Source: Mollicutes bacterium
Lineage (GTDB): Bacteria > Bacillota_I > Bacilli_A > RF39 > UBA660
Reading direction: 5' to 3'
Length of the DNA: 40,095 nt
NCBI GenBank assembly: GCA_012520055.1
Contig: JAAYPA010000029.1
Span: forward strand, 1 to 40,095
Shown here: positions 8,660 through 18,226 of the stretch, piece after piece
How positions within the stretch are numbered: the stretch's first letter is position 1
Layout: each line of letters starts with the position of its first letter
Program-made: the position numbers and the translations under genes
Notes under the pieces: model-generated
Seen by the model: only the letters and a program-made list of their open reading frames with translations
Told to the model about the DNA's origin: nothing
Database searches by the model: none

Positions 8660-9524
8660 TTGATATTCTAAAAAGTAAATATAATATTAATTTATTATGT
8701 TTAATACTTAAATGTTCAAGGAGTGGATACTATTTTTGGATAAATTTAGGAAGACCATTATACAAGAAATATGATGAAAGTATCGCCAAAATCATATTAG
8801 AACAATACTCAAAAGATAATAGACAAGGAATTAGGAGATTACGAATGAATATAAAAAAGATATATGGAATTAAGTTAACAAATTCTACCATATATCGCTA
8901 CATGAATATTCTGAATATAAGTTCAATCATTCGTAAGAAAAAGAATAAATACTCTAAAGTCAAACATCATAAAATACCTAACTTAATCAAACGTGATTTC
9001 AATGCCATACATCCTAATCAAAAATGGAGTATAGACATAACTTATATTCATACTAATTCTGGTGTCGAATATCTTTGTGCAATTAAAGATATGTACGACA
9101 AGAGTATTGTATCATATAATCAGTCAAAATTTATGGATAATAATTTATTTTATCAACTGTAAAGCATGCGATAGAAGCAGTCCCTTATAGTAAGAGAAAA
9201 GGATTAATTCTTCATTCAGATCAGGGCGTTCATTTTACGGGAATTCAATATGGATTATTATTAAAGCATAATAAAATAAGACGAAGTTGTTCTTATAAGG
9301 GAAGTTGTGTTGATAATGTACCAATAGAATCTTTCTTTAGTTCTTTGAAAACTGAGTGTTTATATCTTTACAAAAATATAACTAGAGAATTGTCTAGAAT
9401 ACTTGTAGATAACTACATTAAATATTATAATTATGATAGATTACAAGAAAAATTAAAAGAACTGACTCCGATTCAATATCGTCATCAATTCTCCCAATGT
9501 TCTTTTTTTAGATGTCTTATTTAA
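8595..9524 (+). pseudogene. IS3-family transposase OrfB (DDE integrase), frameshifted
   Basis: Frame 1: KCSRSGYYFW...QGIRRLRMNIKKIYGI...HPNQKWSIDITYI..., then stop TAA 9160-9162. Continues in another frame as STVKHAIEAVPYSKRKGLILHSDQGVHFTGIQYG...DNVPIESFFSSLKTECLYLYKN...CLI*. A 1-nt loss in the T-rich stretch near 9143-9153 explains it. Confidence 0.85.
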
Positions 9525-9550
9525 TCAAACTAACTCTTATGTACTTTTTA

Positions 9551-10438
9551 TTATGAAAAATAAATACTTTTCATTAACACAGCACCTATTTCCTGAGTAT
9601 TAAAAGCTTCACATATGGTTATGGGTGTTAAATTTACTTCCTTAAGTGCTTTAATATAATCTTCAGCTCTAGGCATATATTCATTATCACTGTCACTGTC
9701 AAAAATCGATAATTGATTTTCTTTTGTTTTATCCCCGAAAGCTTTATGAATTTTTTCCCCTTTTTCCGTATAATCTACCGGATAGACATGAAAATGAGTT
9801 TCCTCTAAAATTTTTCTTCCTAATTCTTTTTCAATTTTATTTAAAACTGCTATAATCTGATCTGCTGAATTCATACTACCCTTTTCTCTGGCATGTAGGT
9901 GGGCTAAATCTATACATGGTCTGGCAAACTTAACTCCTTTACATATTTCAATTATTTCTTCCAAACTACCCAATTGATTTATTTTACCACCTATTTCCGG
10001 ATAAACTTTAATATTTTTAAGATCTATTTCTTTTTCAAGTGAATTAAGAATCTTAATTATTCTTTCCAATCCGGCTTTTCGATCTGTACCATAACCTCCA
10101 CCGGGATGAAATATTATTCTCTTTACATCTAATATATGAGCTAGCTCAATAGCTTTTTTTAATTCTTCTTTTGATCTTTCAACTACTTCATCATTGGCTG
10201 AGCCTAAATTAATATAATATGGTGCATGCATAGTTAAAGTAATCCCATATTGTTTGGCTAAATCACGGTATAACACGGCTTGATCTTTTTTCATACGTAT
10301 TCCGTAAGTACATTGGATTTCCATCGCATCTAAATCAAGTTCCTTCAACCATTTAAAAATATTTTCTCTTTTTTTACCATACGGAGTAGCAAAAAAATTT
10401 ATAGGAAACCCTGCTACTCCAAATATAGGTTTATTCAT
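9551..10438 (-). CDS. AP endonuclease family 2 / deoxyribonuclease IV-like TIM barrel protein
   Basis: 295 aa; 'ITLTMHAPYYINLGS', 'IIFHPGG', 'PCIDLAHLHAREKG', 'EETHFHVYPVDY' motifs. Confidence 0.8.
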   Translation of the reverse strand: MNKPIFGVAGFPINFFATPYGKKRENIFKWLKELDLDAMEIQCTYGIRMKKDQAVLYRDLAKQYGITLTMHAPYYINLGSANDEVVERSKEELKKAIELAHILDVKRIIFHPGGGYGTDRKAGLERIIKILNSLEKEIDLKNIKVYPEIGGKINQLGSLEEIIEICKGVKFARPCIDLAHLHAREKGSMNSADQIIAVLNKIEKELGRKILEETHFHVYPVDYTEKGEKIHKAFGDKTKENQLSIFDSDSDNEYMPRAEDYIKALKEVNLTPITICEAFNTQEIGAVLMKSIYFS

Positions 10439-10472
10439 AAAACACGTCCTTTGTTGATTTATTTCTATGAGT

Positions 10473-10913
10473 CTATTGGATAATTTTTCTAAAATACTCT
10501 CTTGCCTTATTTAAATCTTTATCATTAGGATGTTTTTTAGCTATACCACCAATATATTTAAGTGGTCCATATGTATCAAATCCTCTACAACCAAACGATC
10601 CTAATAATTTACATGATTTATCTTTAAAGATCTTTTTCATTTCTTTCGTGTAATTAGCTTTAACACCATAGGTATAGATTAAAAATACATTTTGGGAATG
10701 AGGTAAATAATCTTCGGCAAATTCTAAAATATCTTTATGGTATTTAGTATGATAAATACCGGAGGCAAAGCCAATTACATCATATTTAATTAAATCTTTT
10801 TCTTTTATTTTTTTAACATCAAATAGAGTTACATCAGCCATATCTTTAATGGCATCTAATACTTTTTTAGTATTACCATGATGCTCAGAATAATAAATAA
10901 TAGCTATTTTCAT
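10473..10913 (-). CDS. Flavodoxin family protein
   Basis: 146 aa; 'IAIIYYSEHHGNTKKVLDAI' FMN-binding loop. Confidence 0.88.
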   Translation of the reverse strand: MKIAIIYYSEHHGNTKKVLDAIKDMADVTLFDVKKIKEKDLIKYDVIGFASGIYHTKYHKDILEFAEDYLPHSQNVFLIYTYGVKANYTKEMKKIFKDKSCKLLGSFGCRGFDTYGPLKYIGGIAKKHPNDKDLNKAREYFRKIIQ

Positions 10914-10934
10914 GTTTCCTCCAATTAATATAAC

Positions 10935-11300
10935 CTATTTATTTCTGTAATCTTCCCACTGACTATCATATTCATTAATATTTGATAAATAGTCCTTTTG
11001 AATTTCATCGGTAATCTCTATATTATTTGATATTCGTAGTTCATTTAAATAACTGATTACTGAAAGATGAATATTATTATTTTTCATATAAACATTCATG
11101 TCTTTTTCTTCAGTTAATTCTGCATCAAAAAATCTTTTGATTAAGTAATCTTTCAAATTCTCATCTGGAATATTAATATCATTTGTTTTTAATAAATCCA
11201 ATAAATAAAGGATTAATTCTTGATGTCTTTGTTCATTTCTAGGTAATATAGTTTCTTCTCTTTTTCCTATATCACCGGGATTAACATAATTATCTTGCAT
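10935..11300 (-). CDS. Hypothetical protein
   Basis: ORF track 10935-11321; internal ATG at 11300 has SD AAAAGGTG, so MQDNYVNPGDIGK... is the likely start. Confidence 0.6.
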   Translation of the reverse strand: MQDNYVNPGDIGKREETILPRNEQRHQELILYLLDLLKTNDINIPDENLKDYLIKRFFDAELTEEKDMNVYMKNNNIHLSVISYLNELRISNNIEITDEIQKDYLSNINEYDSQWEDYRNK

Positions 11301-11369
11301 AATTAAACACCTTTTCCACAAAGTGGACCCTTTCTTCTATTATATTAAGTGCAAAATTAAATAGGTCTA

Positions 11370-12554
11370 TTATTTTTTTGTCAAAATACAAATTGTTTCA
11401 AAATGATAAGTTTGAGGAAACATGTCAAATAAATAACATTCTTTTATACAGTATTTATCTTTTAGTTTTTTTAAATCTCTTGATAAGGTATGAGGATTAC
11501 ATGACATATATATTATACTGCCTACATTTAAATTTAATATATGTTCCATAGTTTTCTTATTGATTCCACTTCTCGGAGGATCTACAATAATTAAATCTAT
11601 GTTATCTTTAATTTCACTTATCTTAGAACTATCTCCTAAAAGATAATAATTATTTTCTTGCTTATTCATTTTAGCATTTAACAAAGCATCTTTAATAGAT
11701 GAATAAGAATTTTCTATACCATATAGTTTTTCTTTATTTATAACGGTACCTAAAACACCTACTCCACAATATAAATCTATCATATTTGTGGTATTTGTTT
11801 TAGATAATATTTTAAATATTTCTTTTAAAATATCTATATTTACTTGAAAAAATGAATTAATAGATACTTTAAATAAATAATTATCGATAAATTCAATAAA
11901 GGAATCTTGTCCATAATATATTTTATCATTGATTATTATACCTAATAATCTATTATCTTTTTTTAATTCTTCAATATCTACTTCATATTTAGATTCTGTA
12001 TTTATACTAATTAATATTTCATCATTATAGTTAGAACGTATTACTATTTCACCGGTTGCTATTTTAAATAAGTCTTGTCTTTTAATAATTTTATTAATGG
12101 ATTCTTTTGCTATTAAACATTGATTGATAGAAACAAATTGATGACTTTGATTTTCATAATATCCCCATTTATAATTCTCAATCTTTAAAGTTACTTTATT
12201 TCGGTAATAATAATTTTTAGGACTTTCAATAACTATTGGATTGACATCTAAATGACAATTACTTTTAATAAGACTTACAAACTCTGTTTTTTTAAAATGT
12301 AATTGTTCTTTAAAATGAGATAAATTACATCCACCACATTCTTCATAGTAAGGACACTTTGGTATAACTCTCTCCGGACTTGTAGTTAAGTAATCTATAA
12401 CTTTTCCTTCGGCAAAACTCTTTTTTTCTTTAGTTATTTCAATTAAGACTTCTTCACCTGGTAAAGCGTTTTCAATAAAAATAATCTTTTTATCCAGATA
12501 GGCTATTCCTCTACCAAAATAATCTAGTTTTTCAGTTGTTAACTTTATAGGCAT
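11370..12554 (-). CDS. rlmD: 23S rRNA (uracil-5-)-methyltransferase, RlmD/RumA family
   Basis: 394 aa; TRAM-like N-terminus, 'CPYYEECGGCNLSH' FeS cluster, 'DLYCGVGVLG', 'DPPRSGI', 'YMSCNPHTLSRDL'. Confidence 0.92.
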   Translation of the reverse strand: MPIKLTTEKLDYFGRGIAYLDKKIIFIENALPGEEVLIEITKEKKSFAEGKVIDYLTTSPERVIPKCPYYEECGGCNLSHFKEQLHFKKTEFVSLIKSNCHLDVNPIVIESPKNYYYRNKVTLKIENYKWGYYENQSHQFVSINQCLIAKESINKIIKRQDLFKIATGEIVIRSNYNDEILISINTESKYEVDIEELKKDNRLLGIIINDKIYYGQDSFIEFIDNYLFKVSINSFFQVNIDILKEIFKILSKTNTTNMIDLYCGVGVLGTVINKEKLYGIENSYSSIKDALLNAKMNKQENNYYLLGDSSKISEIKDNIDLIIVDPPRSGINKKTMEHILNLNVGSIIYMSCNPHTLSRDLKKLKDKYCIKECYLFDMFPQTYHFETICILTKK

Positions 12555-13251
12555 ATAATTTCTTTACTTCCTTTATTGAAAGTTCTCTATAGTCTCCACT
12601 TTTAAGATTGTCTAAGGTTAAAAAACCATATTCTACTCTACTTAATTTATCTACTAAGTATCCCATTTTTGCAAAAATATTTTTAATAATATGATTTCTG
12701 CCTTCGATGATAGATACTTCTACGATGGAAGAATCTTTATTTAAATCATTTTTTTTAATTTTTACTCTGGTTGGAGTACATTTAATTCCATCAATCACTA
12801 TACCTTTTTTTAATTTATGATAATCATCTATTGCAAAAGCTTTATTTAATTTAACTATATATTTCTTTTCAACATGATTACTGGGATGCATTAAAATATT
12901 AGATAATTCTCCATCATTAGTCAAAATAAGCAGTCCGGTAGTATCGTAATCTAGTCTGCCGACTGGATATATTCTTTTATCGGTTTCTATTAAATCTATA
13001 ACGGTTTTTCTTCCCTTTTCATCACTGTTGGTAGTAACTATACCTCTTGGTTTATTTAATAAATAATAAACCTTATCTTCTTTACGTAAGGTTACTCCAT
13101 CAACGGTTATAATATCACTAGGTGATACTTTAGTACCTAAAGTTGTTACTTTTTCCCCATTAACATATACTTTTCCTTGAACAATTAATTCCTCAGCTTT
13201 TCTTCTAGATGTATATCCCGATTCAGCTATGACTTTTTGTAAACGTTCCAA
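12532..13251 (-). CDS. rluB: Pseudouridine synthase RluB/RsuA family
   Basis: 239 aa; S4 domain plus 'YPVGRLDYDTTGLLILTNDGEL'. Confidence 0.94.
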   Translation of the reverse strand: MERLQKVIAESGYTSRRKAEELIVQGKVYVNGEKVTTLGTKVSPSDIITVDGVTLRKEDKVYYLLNKPRGIVTTNSDEKGRKTVIDLIETDKRIYPVGRLDYDTTGLLILTNDGELSNILMHPSNHVEKKYIVKLNKAFAIDDYHKLKKGIVIDGIKCTPTRVKIKKNDLNKDSSIVEVSIIEGRNHIIKNIFAKMGYLVDKLSRVEYGFLTLDNLKSGDYRELSIKEVKKLYAYKVNN

Positions 13252-13280
13252 TGATAATCACCCAGTTAATTTTAACATAA

Positions 13281-13799
13281 TTAGAAAAATAAGTATACCA
13301 GTAAAAAGGAGACAATTATTCCACATAAATCGGAAAATAAACCCACAGATAAAGCATACCTATTTTTATTTATACCAACACTGGCATAATAAAGTGCTAT
13401 AACATATAGGGTGGTATCTGATGAACCTTGAATGACACTAGCAAGTAATCCCATAGTTGAGTCAGGACCATATTCTTTAAAAATATTTGACATAATAGCC
13501 AAAGTACTTGATCCAGATATACTTCTTAAAAAACACATTGGTAATATATCTGATGATAATCCCAAATTTTCTAAAAATGGTTGTAAAAATTTAAACAAAT
13601 CATGAATAAGATTACTTTTTATTAAAATATTGATGGCAAATAACATACCAACAATATTAGGAAGAATTTTAACAGTCATAGATAGACCATTCTTAGCACC
13701 GATTAAAAATTCATCATATATATTTATTTTTTTCTTAAAACCATAAAAGACAATAAAAAATACTAAAAGAGGTAGAGCTATAAAACTAACTGTTGCCAT
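13281..13799 (-). CDS. spmB: Spore maturation protein B
   Basis: 172 aa nucleoside recognition (Gate) domain, 'CFLRSISGSSTLAIMSNIFKEYGPDSTMGLLASVIQGSSDTTLYVIALYY'. Confidence 0.92.
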   Translation of the reverse strand: MATVSFIALPLLVFFIVFYGFKKKINIYDEFLIGAKNGLSMTVKILPNIVGMLFAINILIKSNLIHDLFKFLQPFLENLGLSSDILPMCFLRSISGSSTLAIMSNIFKEYGPDSTMGLLASVIQGSSDTTLYVIALYYASVGINKNRYALSVGLFSDLCGIIVSFLLVYLFF

Positions 13800-14370
13800 T
13801 TTTTCTCCTTATCAAATAATCTAAAGTTAAACCTCCAATTTGAGCAGATAAAGTAGCAATTAAACAAGCCGGAATGACAATAGTTGGATTTTCACTGCCA
13901 TACATCATTCTCAAAGAAATAATAGTTGTAGGAATAAGAGTTACACCTGCCGTATTTAAAACTAAAAATGTAATCATGGAAGTTGTTGCTCTTTTTTTAT
14001 CGGTATTTAATTCCTGTAATTTTTCCATTGCCTTTAAACCAAAAGGTGTGGCAGCTGAATCTAGTCCGGCCATATTAACGGCAACATTACTGGCAATATA
14101 ACCAATTGATTCATGTCCTTTAGGTATTTTAGGAAATAGTTTTGATAATATAGGAGTCATGATTTCGGCAATTCTTTTGATTAAGCCACTTGTTTCTGCA
14201 ATTCTCATTAGTCCCATCCAAATAACTAAAAGAGGTGCTATTTCTTTTATTAAATTAAAACCATCTTTCCCACTTTGTAAAATAACATTATTTATTTCCA
14301 TAATGTTACCATTAATTAAGCTATAAACTATTCCAACTAAAATAAATACTCCCCAAATAATGTTAACCAT
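13786..14370 (-). CDS. spmA: Spore maturation protein A
   Basis: 194 aa; 'NVAVNMAGLDSAATPFGLKAMEKLQELN' ; overlaps spmB. Confidence 0.93.
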   Translation of the reverse strand: MVNIIWGVFILVGIVYSLINGNIMEINNVILQSGKDGFNLIKEIAPLLVIWMGLMRIAETSGLIKRIAEIMTPILSKLFPKIPKGHESIGYIASNVAVNMAGLDSAATPFGLKAMEKLQELNTDKKRATTSMITFLVLNTAGVTLIPTTIISLRMMYGSENPTIVIPACLIATLSAQIGGLTLDYLIRRKNGNS

Positions 14371-15418
14371 TTAAACCAAACATCCTTTTTATTTTTTGCC
14401 ATAAAGTTAATTTTTTTTTAAGTTTTACTTCTTCTTTAAATATTTTTTCTTGATGATAAGTTTTACCATTTAAAATAACTTCCACTTCTCCAATAACATT
14501 AGTAACATTTTCCTCATAATAATTGATTTTTAAATTAACTTTTTTTAATTCATTTTTCGATAAAGTCATTTTAATATCATTTTTGATATAGGTATTAGTA
14601 TATTTAGTTTCAATAAAACCTTTTTTTACCAATATATAATTTTTATAACTTTCAAAATATTTATTATATAAATCTTCATGATCTTTAAAATCATTACCAT
14701 CTTTAAAAGTTACAACTGTTAAATTCATATTATCTTTAGAAGCAGTTGTAACTAAAGTTCTTCTAGCCAGTTCCGTAAAACCTGTCTTTCCCCCGGTACA
14801 ATATTCATAAGTATTAAGTAAACGATTTTTATTATGCCATATATAGGTTTTATAATTAGTAGTTACTTGATATTTTTTAGTAGAAGTAATTTTTTGAAAA
14901 ACATGATTTTTAATAGCATAACCAGACAGTACTCCCATATCATAAACCGAAGATTTATTACCTACATTACCTTTTTCTTCTAAACCATGATTATTTAAAA
15001 AAATTGTATTTTCCATACCTAAAGATTTAGCTGTTTCATTCATTAATAAAACAAAACCCTCCATTGATCCTCCCACATGTTTGGCAAGGGCCATAGCAGC
15101 ATCATTACCACTCCTAAGCATTAGCCCATATAAAAGATCTTCAACTTTTATTTTTTCACCTACTTCAACATAAATACCACTACCATAGCTTTTTAATACT
15201 TCTTCACCTATGGTAACCATCTCTTGTAAATCAGAATTATTAATTACTACCATAGCTGTCATTATTTTAGTTGTTGAAGCAATAAGATAAGGAGTATGGA
15301 TATTACTTCCTTCTAAAACCCGATTATTATCCGTATCCATAACAATATAGGCAGAAGCCGAAATCGCCTTAACATTTAAAGGTATAAATAAGATTAAAAG
15401 TAGTAAAATTCTTTTCAT
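14363..15418 (-). CDS. D-alanyl-D-alanine carboxypeptidase (DacF/DacB type)
   Basis: S11 peptidase motifs 'ASTTKIMTAM', 'SGNDAA', 'KTGFT'. ORF extends to 15472; MKRILLLLILFIPLNVKA at 15418 is the plausible signal-peptide start. Confidence 0.92.
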   Translation of the reverse strand: MKRILLLLILFIPLNVKAISASAYIVMDTDNNRVLEGSNIHTPYLIASTTKIMTAMVVINNSDLQEMVTIGEEVLKSYGSGIYVEVGEKIKVEDLLYGLMLRSGNDAAMALAKHVGGSMEGFVLLMNETAKSLGMENTIFLNNHGLEEKGNVGNKSSVYDMGVLSGYAIKNHVFQKITSTKKYQVTTNYKTYIWHNKNRLLNTYEYCTGGKTGFTELARRTLVTTASKDNMNLTVVTFKDGNDFKDHEDLYNKYFESYKNYILVKKGFIETKYTNTYIKNDIKMTLSKNELKKVNLKINYYEENVTNVIGEVEVILNGKTYHQEKIFKEEVKLKKKLTLWQKIKRMFGLNG

Positions 15419-15452
15419 AGCATCACATTTAAACTTATGTTTTAAAATAAAA

Positions 15453-15475
15453 AAAATGCTTTTGATAAGCATTTT
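15453..15475 (-). terminator. Intrinsic terminator overlapping the end of the prepilin peptidase gene
   Basis: Minus: AAAATGCTT-loop-AAGCATTTT followed by T tract. Confidence 0.6.
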
Positions 15476-16232
15476 ATGTGACTTTAAATAAAGCTTGTAA
15501 GAACTCTAAAATCATATTTGAGTTACAAAAACATATAAACAAACTAGTTACTAAAAAAGGCCCAAAAGGAAGCATGCCATCTTCATTTTTAATCGAAATA
15601 TATACAGCGTAAGGAAAAGCTAAAAAGGAAGCAAACATGACATAAAATAATCCTACCGGAACTCCTAAAACCATCCCGGCTAAAAAGGATAATTTAATAT
15701 CTCCTCCACCTAAAGATTCTTTTTTAAATAAGAAATTGCCTATCAACATTAAGACATAAACAAAGATAAAGATAACTAATCCATAGCCTAAACTAATAAG
15801 TGTTTTATCAATTCCCTGATAAATAATCTCAATAACAGTTATTAATACTCCACCAGCAATAAGTACTTCATCTAAAATAATCATATATTTAGAGTCCGTA
15901 ATAAATATTAAAACTACTAAACTTGCTAGAACTAATGATATATAGAACTCATAACTGAACCCAAATAATTTATAACTAATGGTAAAAAGAAGCGCTGTCA
16001 GTAATTCCATTCCCGGATACATAAAAGATATTTTTTCTTTACAGGATTTACATCTTCCTTTTAAAAATATATAGGAAATGACAGGTATATTTTCCCACCA
16101 AGCTAATTTATGATTACATTTTAAACAGTGACTACCCGGTTTAATTATTGAATTTTTATTGGGTAATCTTAAACCTACCACATTATAAAATGATCCTAAT
16201 ATTAAACCAATAATAAATATTAATACTCCCAT
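15474..16232 (-). CDS. pilD: Prepilin peptidase (A24, PilD/ComC)
   Basis: 252 aa; 'GSFYNVVGLRLP', two CxxC motifs 'CLKCNHKL', 'CKSCKEKI', and GGGD 'ESLGGGDIKL'. Confidence 0.94.
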   Translation of the reverse strand: MGVLIFIIGLILGSFYNVVGLRLPNKNSIIKPGSHCLKCNHKLAWWENIPVISYIFLKGRCKSCKEKISFMYPGMELLTALLFTISYKLFGFSYEFYISLVLASLVVLIFITDSKYMIILDEVLIAGGVLITVIEIIYQGIDKTLISLGYGLVIFIFVYVLMLIGNFLFKKESLGGGDIKLSFLAGMVLGVPVGLFYVMFASFLAFPYAVYISIKNEDGMLPFGPFLVTSLFICFCNSNMILEFLQALFKVT

Positions 16233-16241
16233 AATTACCCC

Positions 16242-17873
16242 CTATGTTTGAATTTGAGCATATAAATTGAACATTGGTAGGATTACAGCCATAACAATAC
16301 CACCAACTACAACAGCTAAGAAGATAATCATTACCGGTTCTATAAAGCTTTTCATACTATTAATAATTGCTTTATGACTATTTTGATAGTAATTAGCTAC
16401 TCTGCTCATCATTTCGGCTAGTTCTCCGGTTGATTCACCGGTAACGATCATATAATATGCTACATCCGGAACTGCCCAGTGATTTTTAAAAGCCTGACTT
16501 ATTTTATCACCTTTAGCAATATTTTGAATAGTCTCAAGCATTATTTCTTTATATATTTCATTATTGGTAATATTAGTTAAAATAGAAATACTTTGGGTAA
16601 TAAAAACATTATTTTTTAATAAAGATGAAAACGTTTTTGCAAAAATAGTCATTTCTTTATAAATAATTATCTTACCAATTATAGGTAAACGCATTAATAT
16701 TTTTTGGATAAGATGTCTAAAAGCTTTAATTCGGCGATATAAAATAGTTATTCCAAAAATAGCCAATATTAAGAATAATACAATATATATTATATTACCT
16801 TCCAAATATTTACTGGTATTTAAAATTAATAATGTAAACTGATTAAGTTCTGCTCCAGCTGATTGATATACCTCTTCAAATTTAGGAATAACAAATAATA
16901 AAATAAAAATAACAACAATTAAAGAAAAAGCCATAATGATTAATGGATAACTCATAGCCGTAATCATTTGTTTTCTAGTTATTTCAATATCATCATAGTA
17001 ATTAGCCATTTCATCTAAAGTTTGTTCAAGTTCACCAGTTGCTTCAGCGGCTTTAATCATATTTACCAATAATTTAGGAAATACATTGTTCTGTTTTTCT
17101 AAAGCTGATGAAAAAGATTCTCCTAAAGTTAAATTATAAATTATCGAATCAAAAATTCTTTTTTTGCCGGCATCTTTACTCATTTGTTTACTTAAGATTC
17201 GCATTGAATCAGTAAGTGGAATACCAGATTTAATATAAGTTGATAATTGAGTAAGCCAAAAAATTAAATCTTTATTGTTAAATTTTCCGGCATTAAAAGA
17301 AGTCGGTCCATATAGAAATTCGATTAATTTAGAAGTTTCTATCTTAAGTACTTTATATTTTTCATTTTCCAAATATGTATAAACTTCTATTTTAGAATAC
17401 GCTATAAAAGTATTTACTTCTTTTTGACCTTCACTATTAATAGCTGTATAACGATATGTTACCGGTTTTTCATTACGACCGGTATCTTCTTGTAAGGAAG
17501 ATAATAAAGCTTCTCTGATTTTTTCTTCTTTTTCTCTTTGTTTTTTTACAAATGATAAATTATTATAAAATTCTTTTAATCGATTTGGCTTTTGAGGTTT
17601 TTCTTCCTCTTGTTCTTCTTCCTCTACTTCTATTTCTTCATTATTTAAATTAACTGCTTCATTGGGAGCTATATCTTCTAATTTGATTTTTTTATCTTCT
17701 TGTTTTTTATAGATTTTAAAAATAGTATCACCTAAGACTTTAAAAAAGATACGAATTGGTGATACTACTCCATAAAAAACATAGTAACAACCTATAAAAA
17801 AGTACATTAAAACTATAAAAGGAAGTTTTAAAATTTTAATTAATGAACTAGATTTTACTTCTTGCGTTGCCAT
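16242..17873 (-). CDS. pilC: Type II secretion / type IV pilus inner membrane protein (PilC/GspF) with N-terminal extension
   Basis: 543 aa; two T2SSF domains ('FWLTQLSTYIKSGIPLTDSMRIL', 'FAKTFSSLLKNNVFITQSISIL'); extra N-terminal TM plus Glu-rich region. Confidence 0.9.
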   Translation of the reverse strand: MATQEVKSSSLIKILKLPFIVLMYFFIGCYYVFYGVVSPIRIFFKVLGDTIFKIYKKQEDKKIKLEDIAPNEAVNLNNEEIEVEEEEQEEEKPQKPNRLKEFYNNLSFVKKQREKEEKIREALLSSLQEDTGRNEKPVTYRYTAINSEGQKEVNTFIAYSKIEVYTYLENEKYKVLKIETSKLIEFLYGPTSFNAGKFNNKDLIFWLTQLSTYIKSGIPLTDSMRILSKQMSKDAGKKRIFDSIIYNLTLGESFSSALEKQNNVFPKLLVNMIKAAEATGELEQTLDEMANYYDDIEITRKQMITAMSYPLIIMAFSLIVVIFILLFVIPKFEEVYQSAGAELNQFTLLILNTSKYLEGNIIYIVLFLILAIFGITILYRRIKAFRHLIQKILMRLPIIGKIIIYKEMTIFAKTFSSLLKNNVFITQSISILTNITNNEIYKEIMLETIQNIAKGDKISQAFKNHWAVPDVAYYMIVTGESTGELAEMMSRVANYYQNSHKAIINSMKSFIEPVMIIFLAVVVGGIVMAVILPMFNLYAQIQT

Positions 17874-17977
17874 TAATTTAAACCTCCTTTTCCTATTCTA
17901 GAAACATTATAGCATAAAAAAAAATGATATTAAACATTTTTGTTTTTTAGACATATAATTATTATAGGTGATTCTTT

Positions 17978-18226
17978 ATGTACGGAACTCCTAATTTTTC
18001 CTTAAATACTTTCTTAACAGGAATATCAAAAACTTTAGGTGTAGCCAGAGAAATTATTCCTTTATGGCAACAAACGAGACCTCTTATTAATAATGCTCGG
18101 AAAGCTTATAATTTAATAAAACAAAACAATAATAGAAATAATCCAACCAATAAAAATCAAAATACTCAAAATATTCCAGAAAAAAAGGATTATTTAAAAT
18201 CCAATAATCCTCAGTTCTTTTTATAG
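17978..18226 (+). CDS. Small protein, possibly VrrA/YqfQ-like
   Basis: 82 aa; 'ISKTLGVAREIIPLWQQTRPLINNARKAYNLIKQ' recalls the YqfQ C-terminal motif; assignment weak. Confidence 0.5.
   Translation: MYGTPNFSLNTFLTGISKTLGVAREIIPLWQQTRPLINNARKAYNLIKQNNNRNNPTNKNQNTQNIPEKKDYLKSNNPQFFL

Larger units (their letters stand above)
8230..9536 (+). mobile_element. IS3-family (IS150-like) insertion sequence with 40-bp perfect terminal inverted repeats and TTA target duplication; degenerate
   Basis: IRL gagttagtttgattaaataagacatctaaaaaaagaacat (8230-8269) is identical to the reverse complement of 9497-9536; flanking TTA at 8227-8229 and 9537-9539; contains orfA and frameshifted orfB. Confidence 0.88.

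Noticed and set aside
13874-14101. 75-aa + strand ORF antisense to spmA
   Set aside because: Fully inside a well-supported gene on the other strand; no recognisable motif or SD.
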